64,000 nt of DNA from Planctomycetota bacterium (GTDB lineage Bacteria; Planctomycetota; UBA1135; GCA-002686595). Position 1 is the stretch's first letter; every line of letters begins with the position of its first letter. The stretch is from assembly GCA_023150475.1 (NCBI GenBank), contig JAKLKU010000012.1, positions 124,001-188,000 of the forward strand. The letters are read 5' to 3'. Shown here piece by piece: positions 30,868-41,415 of this stretch. The position numbers and the translations under genes are program-made. The notes under the pieces were generated by a model that was given only the letters and a program-made list of their open reading frames with translations, ran no database searches and had not been told where the DNA came from.

Positions 30868-32061
30868 GTGGAGGCCTATCGGGTCTGGGCGGAGATCGAC
30901 CTCGACGCACTGGCGTGGAACTTGGCGTCGATTCGCAGGCGCATCGGCGCGAATCGCGCCGTGATGCTGGTCGTCAAGGCGGATGCGTACGGCCACGGAG
31001 CCGTCGCCGTCGCCCATCACGCGCTGCGGCACGGCGTCGACGCGTTCGGCGTAGGCACTTCGGCGGAGGCGCTCGAACTGCGCAAAGCCGGCGTCCGGGC
31101 GCGGATTCTCGTGCTCGGCACGATCGTCGAGGACGAAGCTCCGGCGTGCGTCCGCCACGGTGTCGAGATCGCCATCCATTCCGCGGATCGCTGCCGACGC
31201 CTGCAGGCGCTCGCGCGGCGCATGGACACGCGCGCGCGCGTGCACTTGAAGGTCGACACGGGGATGGGCCGGCTCGGTGTGCTGCCGGAACGCGCGATGG
31301 CGCTGCTCGAGCTCGTCCACGCGTCGCCCAATCTCGAGCTCGCCGGGGTCATGACGCACGTCAGCGCTCCGGCGGGCGCGCTCGATCCGCACACGCACGG
31401 CCAGATGGGTCAGTTCGAGCGCGTGCTCGCGGCGGCCCGTGAACGCGGCCTCCTGAAAGGTCCGGTGCACGCGGCGAACTCGGCGTGCATCTTCACCGGC
31501 CTCGATCCGCTGTACGACATGGTGCGTCCGGGAATCAGCGCCTATGGAGTGCTGCCCGGCAACCTGCCCGGCGCGGAAGAGCTCGAGCCGGTGATGTCGC
31601 TGCACACGCAGATCGTTTTCCTGAAGGACCTGCCCGCGGGCGCGCCGGTCGGCTACGGCGGCACGTTCGTCGCCAAACGCGCGACGCGGATCGCGATCCT
31701 GCCGATCGGCTACCACGACGGGATGAGCTGGCGGCTCGGCAACCGCGGCGCGGCGTTGGTGCGCGGCGCCCGCGCACCGATCGTCGGCCGCGTCTCGATG
31801 GACTACACGACGCTCGACGTCACGGCGATTCCGCAGGTGCGCGTCGGCGATCGAGTCACGTTGATCGGCCGCCAAGGCGAACGTGCGATCCGCCTCGAGG
31901 AACTCGCGCACGCCGCCGACACGATCGCGTACGAGATCAGTTGTGCCGTCGGTCAGCGCGTCGAGCGCGTGTACGTCGGCGGCGAAGACGTCTTGCCGCG
32001 CCGGCGCGCGCAGAGCACGCTCCAGCGCTCGCCCGAACCGCAGCCGTCGGCGGGAACTTGA
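30868..32061 (+). CDS. alr: alanine racemase
   Basis: GTG start; VWAEIDLDALAWNLASIRRRIGANRAVMLVVKADAYGHGAVAVA; GRVSMDYTTLDVT. Confidence 0.95.
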   Translation: MEAYRVWAEIDLDALAWNLASIRRRIGANRAVMLVVKADAYGHGAVAVAHHALRHGVDAFGVGTSAEALELRKAGVRARILVLGTIVEDEAPACVRHGVEIAIHSADRCRRLQALARRMDTRARVHLKVDTGMGRLGVLPERAMALLELVHASPNLELAGVMTHVSAPAGALDPHTHGQMGQFERVLAAARERGLLKGPVHAANSACIFTGLDPLYDMVRPGISAYGVLPGNLPGAEELEPVMSLHTQIVFLKDLPAGAPVGYGGTFVAKRATRIAILPIGYHDGMSWRLGNRGAALVRGARAPIVGRVSMDYTTLDVTAIPQVRVGDRVTLIGRQGERAIRLEELAHAADTIAYEISCAVGQRVERVYVGGEDVLPRRRAQSTLQRSPEPQPSAGT

Positions 32062-32094
32062 ACGTCGCGCGTCGGCGCCCGACGCGCGTTCGCC

Positions 32095-35000
32095 ATGCAG
32101 CGTCCTCTCTCGTTCGCGCGCTGGGTCGCCTTCGGGCTCGCGCTGGTCGTGCTCGCGGTGCTCGCGCTGCTCTTCGCGTACGAGAAGAGCGGCGTGCTCG
32201 CCGAACGCGTGCGACACGAACTCGGCGCGCGCCTCGGTGACGGGACGACGCCGATCACGATCGGCGCGGCACGGCTGCGGTGGTTCGACGGGCGGCTCGA
32301 ACTCGACGAGCTCCGCATCGGCGACGTCGTCGAGTTCGAGCGACTCGAAGCGGACTTCGACGTGTTCGCGCCGGAAGGGCCCGCGCTGCGCGCCGCGCGT
32401 GCGGCTGGCGGACGCGTGACGCTCGGCGCGCGCCTCGGAGCGCTCGCCCGTGGCGCCCCGAGCGCCGAGTCCGCGACGGATACGCAGCCGAAGATCCTGC
32501 CGGAGCTCGAGCTCGCGGGCGTCGCGCTCGAGTACGAGACCACGACGGGTGCGCGGGTGCCGCTCGGCCGTGTCGACGCGCGCGCCGCCGTGCGCGACGC
32601 GCTCGCCCGGCCGGCGTACGACCTCGAGGGGCTCCTGCGCGTCGCCGCCGAAGACGACCCGCGTGGTGCGCTGCATCTCCAGGCGCGAGCGACCGATCCG
32701 GAGCGCTACGAGTTCGTCGCGTGGAGCGACGACCTCGCGTTCGGACCGGACGCCGTGCCTTCGCTCGCGGCGTCGAAGACACTCGCGGAACTCGCGCCGA
32801 GAGGCTCGCTGAAGCTCGTCGCGCGCTGCATCTTCGACGTGGCGGCGGTGCGACCGGTGCGCGGCTACGTCCGCGCCTCGCTCGCGAACGGCACGGTCGA
32901 CGCGCCGGGCGGACTGCGCTCGATCACCGGCGTCGACGCGGAGCTCGAGCTCCATTGCACGCCGCGCGACGGCGAAGCGTGGACCGCGCCCGCGGCTTGG
33001 CGTGGCGCATTGACCGCGAACGCGAAGTTCGGCGATGCGCGCGCCCGTTTGTTCACCGATCTCGGCGGCGCCGCGGGAGCGGAGCACTACGCGAAGGGGT
33101 TCGTCGAGCTGCGCTCCGCCGACGTCGTGCTCGCCGACCTCGCCGCATTCCACATGCCGGTCGAAGCGCTGAACGCGCTCGAGGCGTACGGCGTCGGAGG
33201 ACGCGCCGATGCGTTCCTCGGCATCGCCTGGCGCGCGAACCACGAAGTCGCGTTCGCGCTCGAATGCGAGACCCGCGGCGAGGGCCGCGTCGACTTCGTC
33301 GGCTTCGCGAACGAACGCGGCGAACGCCGCGGTTTCTCCTGGCCGATCGATCGCGCCAGCGGTCGCGCGCTCGTGCTCTACGAGCCGCGCAACGTGCACC
33401 GCACGCACGTCGCGATCGTCGGTGCCTACGGTCACGGCCGGGACGGCGCGTCGCGCGTCGCCTGCGAAGGCATCGCCCGCACCCACGCGCATGGCGAGCA
33501 CCGCGTCGACTACGACTTCGCGCTGATCGGCAACGACGTGCCGGTCGACGACACGTTGCGCCGCGGCGTCGCTTCGTCCTCGGGCTCCGACGCGATCTGG
33601 CAACGCTTCGCGCCGAGCGGCGGCACGGTCGACGTGCGCGGAAGGATCCAGCAACGCGCGGAGGACCCTGGGTCGGCTTCGACGTTCGAAGTCGAGCTCC
33701 GCGACGTCGCGGCGACGTGGTCGGAACTGCCGGTCCCGTGTGAAGCGCTCCGTGGCTCGCTCGTGCTCGCGTTCGACGCGCGCGGGATCGCGGCGACGAG
33801 CTTCGACCTCGCGGGCCGGCCGGTGTCGAGCGACGGCGCGACGATCCGCGGCCGCTGGCAGGACGATCCCGCGGCGTCGGAACGCATCGCCGCGGAACGC
33901 GCGATCGAGGCGCTGGAGATCCGCGTCGACAACTTGGCGCTCAAGGGCACGCAACGCGACGCGATCGTCGAGCGCTTCCCCGGCGTCGGCGGCGTGCTCG
34001 ACGAGTTCGGGGCGAGTGGCCGCGTCGACGTCGCGCTGCAAGCGACTCTGGCCCGGGCGGGCGGACCGCGGCGCTTCGATTTCGAGATCACGCCGCGCTT
34101 GGTCCAGCTCGCGCCGCGTGCGTTCCAAGTGCAGACGCGCAACGTGCGCGGCCGCGTGCTGGTCGGCGTGCGCGAAGTGCCGCCGACGACGCCGACCGGC
34201 AGTCCGGGAGCCGACGTGACGACGGCGGTCGCACCGCTCGTCGGCGATTGGTCCGGCACGACGCGCGTCGCGTTCCACGCGGAGTTCCCCCCGCGCGGTC
34301 CGGCCGAACTCGCGCTCGCCGGCGCCGGACTCAACCTCGAGAACCGCGCGTTGGTCGGTGCGTTCCGCCAAGCGACGGCGGACGAGCGCGGCGGCGGACT
34401 CGACCTCGAGGCGCTCTCGCTCGAAGGACGAATCGACTTCCGCGGCGCGTTGTCGCTGCCCGACGACCGTTCGCCGCCGAAGACCCGATACGAGGTCTAC
34501 CTGCGCGAGAACGACTTCCAGATCGGCGGCGGGATGAGCTTCGGGCTCCAGCGGCTCTCCGGGTTGCTGGTGCAGAGCGACGGGAAGCTCTCGGGGGACT
34601 CGCTCTCCGCGCGCATCGGTCGCACGCCGATCGCTCTACGCAACGCGCGCTTCGAACAACAGGACGGCGAGTACCTGCTCGCCGCCGAGCCGGAGGCCTT
34701 CGGATTGCCGCTCGATCGCGAGCACATGCGCTTCTTCCTCGACGACGACACGTTGAAGGCGCTCGAGGAGCAACTGCGTTGGCAAGGCGCGATCGACATC
34801 TACGACGCCCAACTGACGCTGCGCGGCCGTTCGGCGAGCGAATCGACGGTGCGTTTCTCGGGTTCCGTCGTGCCGCACGGGATGTTCGTCGACATCGGTC
34901 TGCCGCTGCAGATCGACGAAGCGCGCGCGAAGATCCGCGAACTCGTGCTCGAACACGGCGCCGTGCGTGCGTGGGCCGAGATCGACGGACTCTCGGGGCG

Positions 35001-35754
35001 CATCGCGGACCGCGAGCTCGAGCGCGCGCGGATGCTCGTGACGTACGTCGAGCCCCACTTGTCGATCCTCGACCTCGACGGTCGGCTCGAAGGTGGACGC
35101 ATCGCTGCGCTCGGTTCGGGCGACGAAGCCAACGGCGCCGCGTTCGCGATCGACTTGAGCGAGCCGTACGCGTTCGAGCTCGGCCTCGAACTCGAGCGTG
35201 TGCAAGTCGCCGGCCTCTTGCGTGGGCTCTTCGAGTCGGACTTCGCGAACTCCGGCGAGCTCTCCGGCGATCTGCGCCTCGCGGGGCAGCTCGATCGGAT
35301 CCTCGGCATCCAGGGCCGCGGGCGCGTCGACATCGTCGATTCGCGGCTCTGGTCGATCCCGGTCGTGCGCGATCTCTTCGCGCAGCTCGGCTACGACAAA
35401 CCGGCCGTGTTCCGACGCGTGCGCAGCCGGTTCGAAGTCGCGGACGGCAAGATCGACATGCAGAGCCTCTACGTCGAGAGTCCGCTCGCGCAGCTCGTCG
35501 GCAAGGGCTTGCTCGACCTCGACGGCCGGCTCGCGCACGACTTGGAAGTGAAGTACGCGTTCGTCGACAACCTGGGGCCGGTCACGCGCTTCCTCTACTG
35601 GGTCCAGAACAACTTGCTGCGCGTCGAAGTGCGCGGCGACATGTCGCGGCCGAAGATCCTGTTGCGCGGCATGCTCTCGTTCCTCCAGGGGTCGAAGAGC
35701 ACGCGGCGCGACCTGCCCGTGCCCGCGTTCACGCCGATCCCCGAGCGCTTCTGA
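32095..35754 (+). CDS. AsmA/YhdP-like large membrane-anchored envelope protein
   Basis: N-terminal TM, ~1219 aa with repeated beta-rich segments and AsmA-like C-terminus (GELSGDLRLAGQLDRILGIQGRGRVDIVDSRLWSIPVVRDLF). Confidence 0.7.
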   Translation: MQRPLSFARWVAFGLALVVLAVLALLFAYEKSGVLAERVRHELGARLGDGTTPITIGAARLRWFDGRLELDELRIGDVVEFERLEADFDVFAPEGPALRAARAAGGRVTLGARLGALARGAPSAESATDTQPKILPELELAGVALEYETTTGARVPLGRVDARAAVRDALARPAYDLEGLLRVAAEDDPRGALHLQARATDPERYEFVAWSDDLAFGPDAVPSLAASKTLAELAPRGSLKLVARCIFDVAAVRPVRGYVRASLANGTVDAPGGLRSITGVDAELELHCTPRDGEAWTAPAAWRGALTANAKFGDARARLFTDLGGAAGAEHYAKGFVELRSADVVLADLAAFHMPVEALNALEAYGVGGRADAFLGIAWRANHEVAFALECETRGEGRVDFVGFANERGERRGFSWPIDRASGRALVLYEPRNVHRTHVAIVGAYGHGRDGASRVACEGIARTHAHGEHRVDYDFALIGNDVPVDDTLRRGVASSSGSDAIWQRFAPSGGTVDVRGRIQQRAEDPGSASTFEVELRDVAATWSELPVPCEALRGSLVLAFDARGIAATSFDLAGRPVSSDGATIRGRWQDDPAASERIAAERAIEALEIRVDNLALKGTQRDAIVERFPGVGGVLDEFGASGRVDVALQATLARAGGPRRFDFEITPRLVQLAPRAFQVQTRNVRGRVLVGVREVPPTTPTGSPGADVTTAVAPLVGDWSGTTRVAFHAEFPPRGPAELALAGAGLNLENRALVGAFRQATADERGGGLDLEALSLEGRIDFRGALSLPDDRSPPKTRYEVYLRENDFQIGGGMSFGLQRLSGLLVQSDGKLSGDSLSARIGRTPIALRNARFEQQDGEYLLAAEPEAFGLPLDREHMRFFLDDDTLKALEEQLRWQGAIDIYDAQLTLRGRSASESTVRFSGSVVPHGMFVDIGLPLQIDEARAKIRELVLEHGAVRAWAEIDGLSGRIADRELERARMLVTYVEPHLSILDLDGRLEGGRIAALGSGDEANGAAFAIDLSEPYAFELGLELERVQVAGLLRGLFESDFANSGELSGDLRLAGQLDRILGIQGRGRVDIVDSRLWSIPVVRDLFAQLGYDKPAVFRRVRSRFEVADGKIDMQSLYVESPLAQLVGKGLLDLDGRLAHDLEVKYAFVDNLGPVTRFLYWVQNNLLRVEVRGDMSRPKILLRGMLSFLQGSKSTRRDLPVPAFTPIPERF

Positions 35755-35783
35755 CGCGCCGCGACGCCGCGCGCCGGACACCG

Positions 35784-35789
35784 TAAGAT
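35784..35789 (+). promoter_or_regulatory. putative -10 element TAAGAT, 8 nt upstream of manC ATG
   Basis: TANNNT match. Confidence 0.4.
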
Positions 35790-35797
35790 CGCCGCGC

Positions 35798-36862
35798 ATG
35801 TCCGAGCTCTTCGCAGTGATCATGGCCGGCGGCTCCGGCACGCGCTTCTGGCCGGCGAGCCGCCGCGCGAAGCCCAAACAGTTCCTCGCGATCGCCGGCG
35901 AGCGCTCGTTGATCGCCCAGACGTGGGCGCGGCTCGACGGACTCGTGCCGGTCGAACGCCGGCTCGTCGTCACCGCCGCGTCGCAAGCGGAGCTCGTGCG
36001 CCGCGAGCTCCCCGAGCTGCCCGCGCAGAATCTCGTGCTCGAGCCGCTCGGCCGCAACACCGGACCGTGCATCGCACTCGCGTCGGCGACGATCGCGCGC
36101 CGTGCGCCGGACTCGGTGCAAGTCGTGCTCGCCGCCGACCACGTGATCCGACCCGACGAAGCGTTCCGCGCGACACTCGCGGCCGCGGCGGAAGAAGCGC
36201 GGGCGAGCGGCGCATTGATCACGCTCGGTATCCGCCCGACGTTCCCCGCGACCGGCTTCGGCTACATCGAAGCGGACGAAGAAGTCGCGCGCCGCGCCGG
36301 CCAACCGGTGCGCCGCGTCGCGCGGTTCGTCGAGAAACCGCCGCGGGCGCAAGCCGAGCAGTTCGTCGCGAGCGGCCGCTTCTTCTGGAACTCGGGGCTC
36401 TTCGTCTGGCGCACGGACGTGATCGAACGCGCCGTCGGCGAGTTCATGCCCGACGTCCGCGCCGCACTCGAACGAGCCGCGCGCGGCGAGGCCCTCGACG
36501 GTCTCTATCGCGCGCTCCGCCCGGTCGCGATCGACGTCGCGGTGCTGGAGCGAGCGCCCGAACGGCGCATGCTCGCGATCGATTACGAGTGGAACGACGT
36601 CGGCTCGTGGGACGCGCTCGCCGCGGTCAATGCGCCCGACGCGGCGCGCAACGTCGCGACGGGCGGCGCGACGCTGGTCGCCGAGGATGCGACCGGCTGC
36701 ATCGTTCACGGCGCGGCGGGAGAGCTCGTCGCGCTCGTCGGGGTGAAGGATCTCGTCGTCGTGCACGCGCACGGTGCGACCTTGGTGCTGCCCAAGGATC
36801 GCGCGCAAGACGTCAAGAAGATCGTCGAGCGGCTCGAACGCGAGCGCCCCGAGTGTCTGTGA
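35798..36862 (+). CDS. manC: mannose-1-phosphate guanylyltransferase
   Basis: IMAGGSGTRFWPASRRAKPKQFLAI; FGYIEADEE; WNDVGSWDAL. Confidence 0.92.
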   Translation: MSELFAVIMAGGSGTRFWPASRRAKPKQFLAIAGERSLIAQTWARLDGLVPVERRLVVTAASQAELVRRELPELPAQNLVLEPLGRNTGPCIALASATIARRAPDSVQVVLAADHVIRPDEAFRATLAAAAEEARASGALITLGIRPTFPATGFGYIEADEEVARRAGQPVRRVARFVEKPPRAQAEQFVASGRFFWNSGLFVWRTDVIERAVGEFMPDVRAALERAARGEALDGLYRALRPVAIDVAVLERAPERRMLAIDYEWNDVGSWDALAAVNAPDAARNVATGGATLVAEDATGCIVHGAAGELVALVGVKDLVVVHAHGATLVLPKDRAQDVKKIVERLERERPECL

Positions 36863-37308
36863 ATCCCGAGCGTCGAAGTCCGCGCACGCGCGGCGTGCTC
36901 GCGATCGACCACGGCACGCAGAAGTTCGGTTTCGCCGTCGCCGATCCGCTGCGCATCGCGACGCAGCCGCTCGAGAGCCTGCGCGGCGACGAATCGGACG
37001 CGTTCGCCCGGATCGCGAAGTTGCTCGACGAGCGCGACGTCGACACGTTGCTCGTCGGTCTGCCGCTCCACATGGACGGCGGCGTCGGAGCGCGCGCGGA
37101 GGACGTCCGCGGTTTCTGCGCGCGGCTCGCGGCGCGTTTCCCGGAGCTCGCCGTCGTCGCCTTCGACGAACGGCTGACCAGCAAGGCCGCCGACGAGCTC
37201 GCGCGCGAGCTCGACCTCTCGCGCGACGAACGCAAGCGTTGGAAGGACAGCCTCGCCGCGCTCGCGCTGTTGCGCGACTGGCTCGCGTCCGGCGAGCCGC
37301 GACCTTGA
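36859..37308 (+). CDS. ruvX: Holliday junction resolvase-like protein RuvX/YqgF
   Basis: GTG start overlapping manC stop; VLAIDHGTQKFGFAVADPL; VGLPLHMDG; FDERLTSKAA. Confidence 0.92.
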   Translation: MNPERRSPRTRGVLAIDHGTQKFGFAVADPLRIATQPLESLRGDESDAFARIAKLLDERDVDTLLVGLPLHMDGGVGARAEDVRGFCARLAARFPELAVVAFDERLTSKAADELARELDLSRDERKRWKDSLAALALLRDWLASGEPRP

Positions 37309-37343
37309 CGGTCGCGGATCGTTCGCTCACGCTGCTCCGCCCG

Positions 37344-38741
37344 ATGACGCACCTTCGTCCTGCCGCCGCGCTCGCGTTCCTGCTCCTCGCCACTTTGGCC
37401 TGCGCGCCGTCGGAGCCCGACGCGCGCTCGTCCAGCGGCTCCACGCAGACGCCGGCCACGCTTCCGGCGCACGGCTCGCAGCCCGGCGACGAGAGCCGCG
37501 ACAAGACGGGCGGAAACGGCGGCGCTCCGACGGAACCCACCGACGACGCGACCGACGGAACCGGGTTGCCCGCCGAAGTGCGCGCCGCGATCGATGCGAG
37601 CCTCGCCGAGCTCTTCGGCACGTTCGAGAATCCGCGCTACGAGCGACTCGACTCGTGGGGCGAGATCGGTTTCGACCCGTCGATCGATGCCTATTCCAGC
37701 GCAGGCGCGGCCAGCAGCGGCGACGCGACGGCGGCGCGCGAGGAATTCGCGCGTTCCGCGTCGACGCGATGGATGACGGAGCTCGAGCACGTGCGTCGCG
37801 GCGACTTCCAGAGCGTGCACTTGCCGGAGTACGCGCTCGCGCTCCTGATCGAGATCCACGAGCTCGGCCGCAAGACGCCGCTCGCGGAACGCGACGAAGC
37901 GTTGCGTGGGTTCGTCGAAGCGAAGATCGTCGATTGGTATCCGACGCTCGCCGAAGCACGCTCGATCTACCACGTGCATTGCGAGTCGTGCCACGGCGCG
38001 CAAGGCCGCGGCGACGGACCGACGTCGTTCGGTCACGATCCGCGCCCGCGCGACTTCACGTCGGGCACCTTCAAGTTCACGTCGCGAGTGTCGCGCGCCA
38101 AGCCGACGCGCGCGGATCTCCTGCGCACGCTCTCCGAAGGCCTCGCCGGCACCGGCATGGCCTCGTACGGTGGCCTTTCGCGCGCCGAGCTCGAAGGTGC
38201 GATCGACTGGGTCCGTTGGCTCGCCTTGCGTGCGGCGGTCGAGCGTGAGCTCCTCGCGACGTACGAAATCGACGGCGAGATCTCGGAGGACGCAGCGCAC
38301 GAGGCCTACGCGTCCGCGTGGGACGCGTGGCTCTCCGCCGAATCACGCGCGGTCCCGGTGCCGACGCCGACGCCCACGGTGACCCCCGAACGCGTCGCGC
38401 GCGGACGCGAGCTCTTCCTCGATCCGAAGAAGGGCAACTGCGCGCAGTGCCACGGCGAGAGCGGCCGGGGCGACGGGCCCGCGTCGTACACGCTCGAACC
38501 CGGGGGCGTGAAGCAGTCGATCGTCGACGACTGGGGCCATCCGATACGGCCGCGCGACCTCGTCGAAGGCAAGTTCCGCGGCGGGCGCAAACCCGAAGAC
38601 GTCTACCGGCGGATCTACGCCGGCATCAACGGCACGCCGATGCCCGCGCTCGGCGACTCGAAGGACGCGAACGGCGCGCCGCTGCTCTCGGAAGACGAGC
38701 TCTGGGACCTCGCCTTCTTCGCGCTCTCGCTGAAGCCCTGA
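37344..38741 (+). CDS. diheme c-type cytochrome lipoprotein
   Basis: Lipobox LLATLACAP; CESCHGAQGRGDGP and CAQCHGESGRGDGP. Confidence 0.88.
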   Translation: MTHLRPAAALAFLLLATLACAPSEPDARSSSGSTQTPATLPAHGSQPGDESRDKTGGNGGAPTEPTDDATDGTGLPAEVRAAIDASLAELFGTFENPRYERLDSWGEIGFDPSIDAYSSAGAASSGDATAAREEFARSASTRWMTELEHVRRGDFQSVHLPEYALALLIEIHELGRKTPLAERDEALRGFVEAKIVDWYPTLAEARSIYHVHCESCHGAQGRGDGPTSFGHDPRPRDFTSGTFKFTSRVSRAKPTRADLLRTLSEGLAGTGMASYGGLSRAELEGAIDWVRWLALRAAVERELLATYEIDGEISEDAAHEAYASAWDAWLSAESRAVPVPTPTPTVTPERVARGRELFLDPKKGNCAQCHGESGRGDGPASYTLEPGGVKQSIVDDWGHPIRPRDLVEGKFRGGRKPEDVYRRIYAGINGTPMPALGDSKDANGAPLLSEDELWDLAFFALSLKP

Positions 38742-38742
38742 A

Positions 38743-39624
38743 TCACGAACGCTGCGCGAGCCAGTCGCGCAGGTCGTTCGCCGCACGTTCCGCCGCGGCG
38801 CCGTGGAACAACGCGTGGTCGCCGCCGGGATAGACGCGCACGTTGGCTTTCGCGCCGGCGAGACGCTGCGAGTCGGCCGCCGCGCTCACTTGGTCCGCAT
38901 CGCCGTGCAGCACGAGGACCGGCACGTCGAGTTCGGCGAGCCGCGAGCTCGCGCGCGCCGCGACTTCGAGCGCTTGTTCGCCGGCGCGCAACGTGATCAC
39001 GTCGTGCACCGCGGAGTCGCTCTTCAGCGCCGCCTGCGCAGCCGGGTCGCGCGTCCACTTCGACGGCTCCTCGCCGATACGGCCGGGCGCGTCGGGCCCG
39101 AGCTTCTTGAACATCTTGAAGAGCCCGCCGGCTTGCTTCGGCAGCTCGAACTTCGGCTGCCAGCGCGGCGCGACGAGCACGAGGCCCGCGAGCGAGCCCG
39201 GTTTCTCGAGTGCGTACGCGAGCGCCCAGATCGCGCCGAGACCGATGCCGCCGAGCACCTTCGGCGCCGACGGCAGCCGGTACGCGAGGTGATCCTGGAC
39301 CGCCGCGAGGTCGCGCACGATCTCCGCGAGCCCGTTCGAGTGGCCCCGCGCGCCTTCCGACTTGCCGTGGCCGCGCAGATCGGGCAGCGCGACGGCCCAG
39401 TTCGCGCGCGTCAGGCCGCGGGCGAGCCCGACGTAACGCGCGCCGTGGTCGCCGGCGTCGTGGACGAACGTGAAGCCGCCCTTCGGCTCCCCCCACGCCG
39501 CGAGTTCGAGCACGTGGAGCAGGAAGAGCCCCTCCGATTTGTGCGAGAGGCCGGCCTTCTCGTTCCCGTGCTCGTCGGACTCGCGCAGTTCGAGGTAGGT
39601 CGTCAGCGGTTCGGCTTCGGTCAT
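38743..39624 (-). CDS. alpha/beta-fold hydrolase (monoacylglycerol lipase-like)
   Basis: FVHDAGDHGARYVGLARGLTRANWAVALPDLRGHGKSEG; GGIGLGAIWALAYA; VLHGDADQV; YPGGDHALFHG. Confidence 0.85.
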   Translation of the reverse strand: MTEAEPLTTYLELRESDEHGNEKAGLSHKSEGLFLLHVLELAAWGEPKGGFTFVHDAGDHGARYVGLARGLTRANWAVALPDLRGHGKSEGARGHSNGLAEIVRDLAAVQDHLAYRLPSAPKVLGGIGLGAIWALAYALEKPGSLAGLVLVAPRWQPKFELPKQAGGLFKMFKKLGPDAPGRIGEEPSKWTRDPAAQAALKSDSAVHDVITLRAGEQALEVAARASSRLAELDVPVLVLHGDADQVSAAADSQRLAGAKANVRVYPGGDHALFHGAAAERAANDLRDWLAQRS

Positions 39625-39684
39625 GGCGGGCGCGGAGGATAGCGCGCGTCGCTCGGCCCCGCTGCGAACGCGCGCGAGTTGGGC

Positions 39685-39690
39685 TAAGCT
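39685..39690 (+). promoter_or_regulatory. putative -10 element TAAGCT of rnpB
   Basis: TANNNT 4-6 nt before RNase P RNA 5' end. Confidence 0.5.
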
Positions 39691-39694
39691 CGCC

Positions 39695-40086
<392 letters not shown>

Positions 40087-40192
40087 TCTCTCGACTCGGC
40101 ATGGACGCGTCGAAAGCGTTCCTCGCGGCGGTACCGGCGTGACGGCTCGGCCACAATCCCTTGGGGTCGGTGGCTCACTCCTGTGCAAGCCC

Positions 40193-40221
40193 TTGACAGA
40201 ATTCGCCAGTGCGCGGAGACT
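40193..40221 (+). promoter_or_regulatory. TTGACA -35-like element with weak -10 17 nt downstream
   Basis: ccTTGACAgaattcgccagtgcgcgGAGACT. Confidence 0.3.
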
Positions 40222-40428
40222 CCCTCGCGTTCCAAAGTCGACCCGCAGGGCCAGCGCGGTGTCGCTCCCCCGCCCCGCCGGCGGGCAGAGGCCCCCGGTC
40301 AGCCGGGTCGCCCGAGCCCTCGAGTGGCGCGCCGGGGCCCCTTCCGTCCGCTCGGAGACGCGAGGGCCGGCCCGAGGAACATCCGAGTGTCCGCGCCTCT
40401 CGTCCACCCGCTTCTCGTCCCCCCGTCC

Positions 40429-41103
40429 ATGGAATTCGTGTTCGTCGTCCGCCGCTCGGAGCTCTTCCCCGAGTTCTACCCGCACGGGCTCGTCCCGTTC
40501 GGGCCCGAGCTCGCGCGCGCGGACTTCGAGCGTGTGATCGAGGAACGCGGGTTCTTCGTCGAGCGCGAGCACGCCGAGCGTGATCCGTCGCTGAAGCAAG
40601 TGATCCCGTACGCGGTGATCGTGCGCCGCGGCGAAGTGCTCCTGCTCAAGCGCTCGAAGAAGGGCGGCGACGCGCGGCTCTTCGACAAACTCTCGATCGG
40701 CGTCGGCGGTCACGTCAATCCGGTGGACGCCCTGGTCGACGGTCGGCGCGTGAGGAACCCGCTGGTCGCAGGAACACGGCGCGAGCTCGAGGAAGAGCTC
40801 GTGATCGACGGCGCGTGGAGCGTGCGATCGCTCGGGCTCTTGAACGACGACTCCAACGCGGTCGGCGCGGTGCACGTAGGCCTCGTCCAAGTGGTGCACG
40901 TCGAGGGTTCGGTCGAAATTCGCGAGAAGGACGTGCTCCACGGCGAATTCACGACCCTCGCAGAACTGTCACGTCTCCGCCGCGAAGGCGCGAACTACGA
41001 GACGTGGTCGGCGAAGCTCGTCGAGCTCTTCGAGCTCGGTCCGCACGAACTCCTTGCCAACGCAACCCAAACCCAAACCCGTACTTCGGTCGCCGCCCAC
41101 TGA
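40429..41103 (+). CDS. NUDIX-domain-like protein
   Basis: VGGHVNPVD...AGTRRELEEELVID (Nudix-like box G..R.L.EEL). Confidence 0.75.
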   Translation: MEFVFVVRRSELFPEFYPHGLVPFGPELARADFERVIEERGFFVEREHAERDPSLKQVIPYAVIVRRGEVLLLKRSKKGGDARLFDKLSIGVGGHVNPVDALVDGRRVRNPLVAGTRRELEEELVIDGAWSVRSLGLLNDDSNAVGAVHVGLVQVVHVEGSVEIREKDVLHGEFTTLAELSRLRREGANYETWSAKLVELFELGPHELLANATQTQTRTSVAAH

Positions 41104-41153
41104 GTCGATGCTCCGCCAAGGAGCGCCGAGCCGGCGATCGACGGAATCGAACC

Positions 41154-41384
41154 ATGACCACCAAAACCTCACGCAGTCGGGTGACCGACTCCCAACGCAT
41201 CTACGACCTGTTGCTCGGTGCGCGCACCGCCGACATGGTCACGCTGCACTTCCGCGACGGCCGCGTCGTCCAAGGCGCGCTCATCTTCAACCAGTTCAAG
41301 GGCACCGGTCGTGTGATCAACATCGATCAGGAGCTCAGCATCGACTTCACGATCGACGACGTTCGTGATCTGAAGCTCGCCTGA
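41154..41384 (+). CDS. small (76 aa) conserved-looking protein, possible Sm/SH3-like beta barrel
   Basis: MTTKTSRSRVTDSQRIYDLLLGARTADMVTLHFRDGRVVQGALIFNQFKGTGRVINIDQELSIDFTIDDVRDLKLA. Confidence 0.6.
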   Translation: MTTKTSRSRVTDSQRIYDLLLGARTADMVTLHFRDGRVVQGALIFNQFKGTGRVINIDQELSIDFTIDDVRDLKLA

Positions 41385-41415
41385 GCCCGCGCTCGCCGCG
41401 CGCGTCGCGGCGGCC

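Noticed and set aside
30313-34371. 1352-aa minus-strand ORF
   Set aside because: Antisense to alr and the AsmA-like gene, Arg/Glu/Asp-rich high-GC artefact; only the last 69 codons (30313-30522) are a real gene
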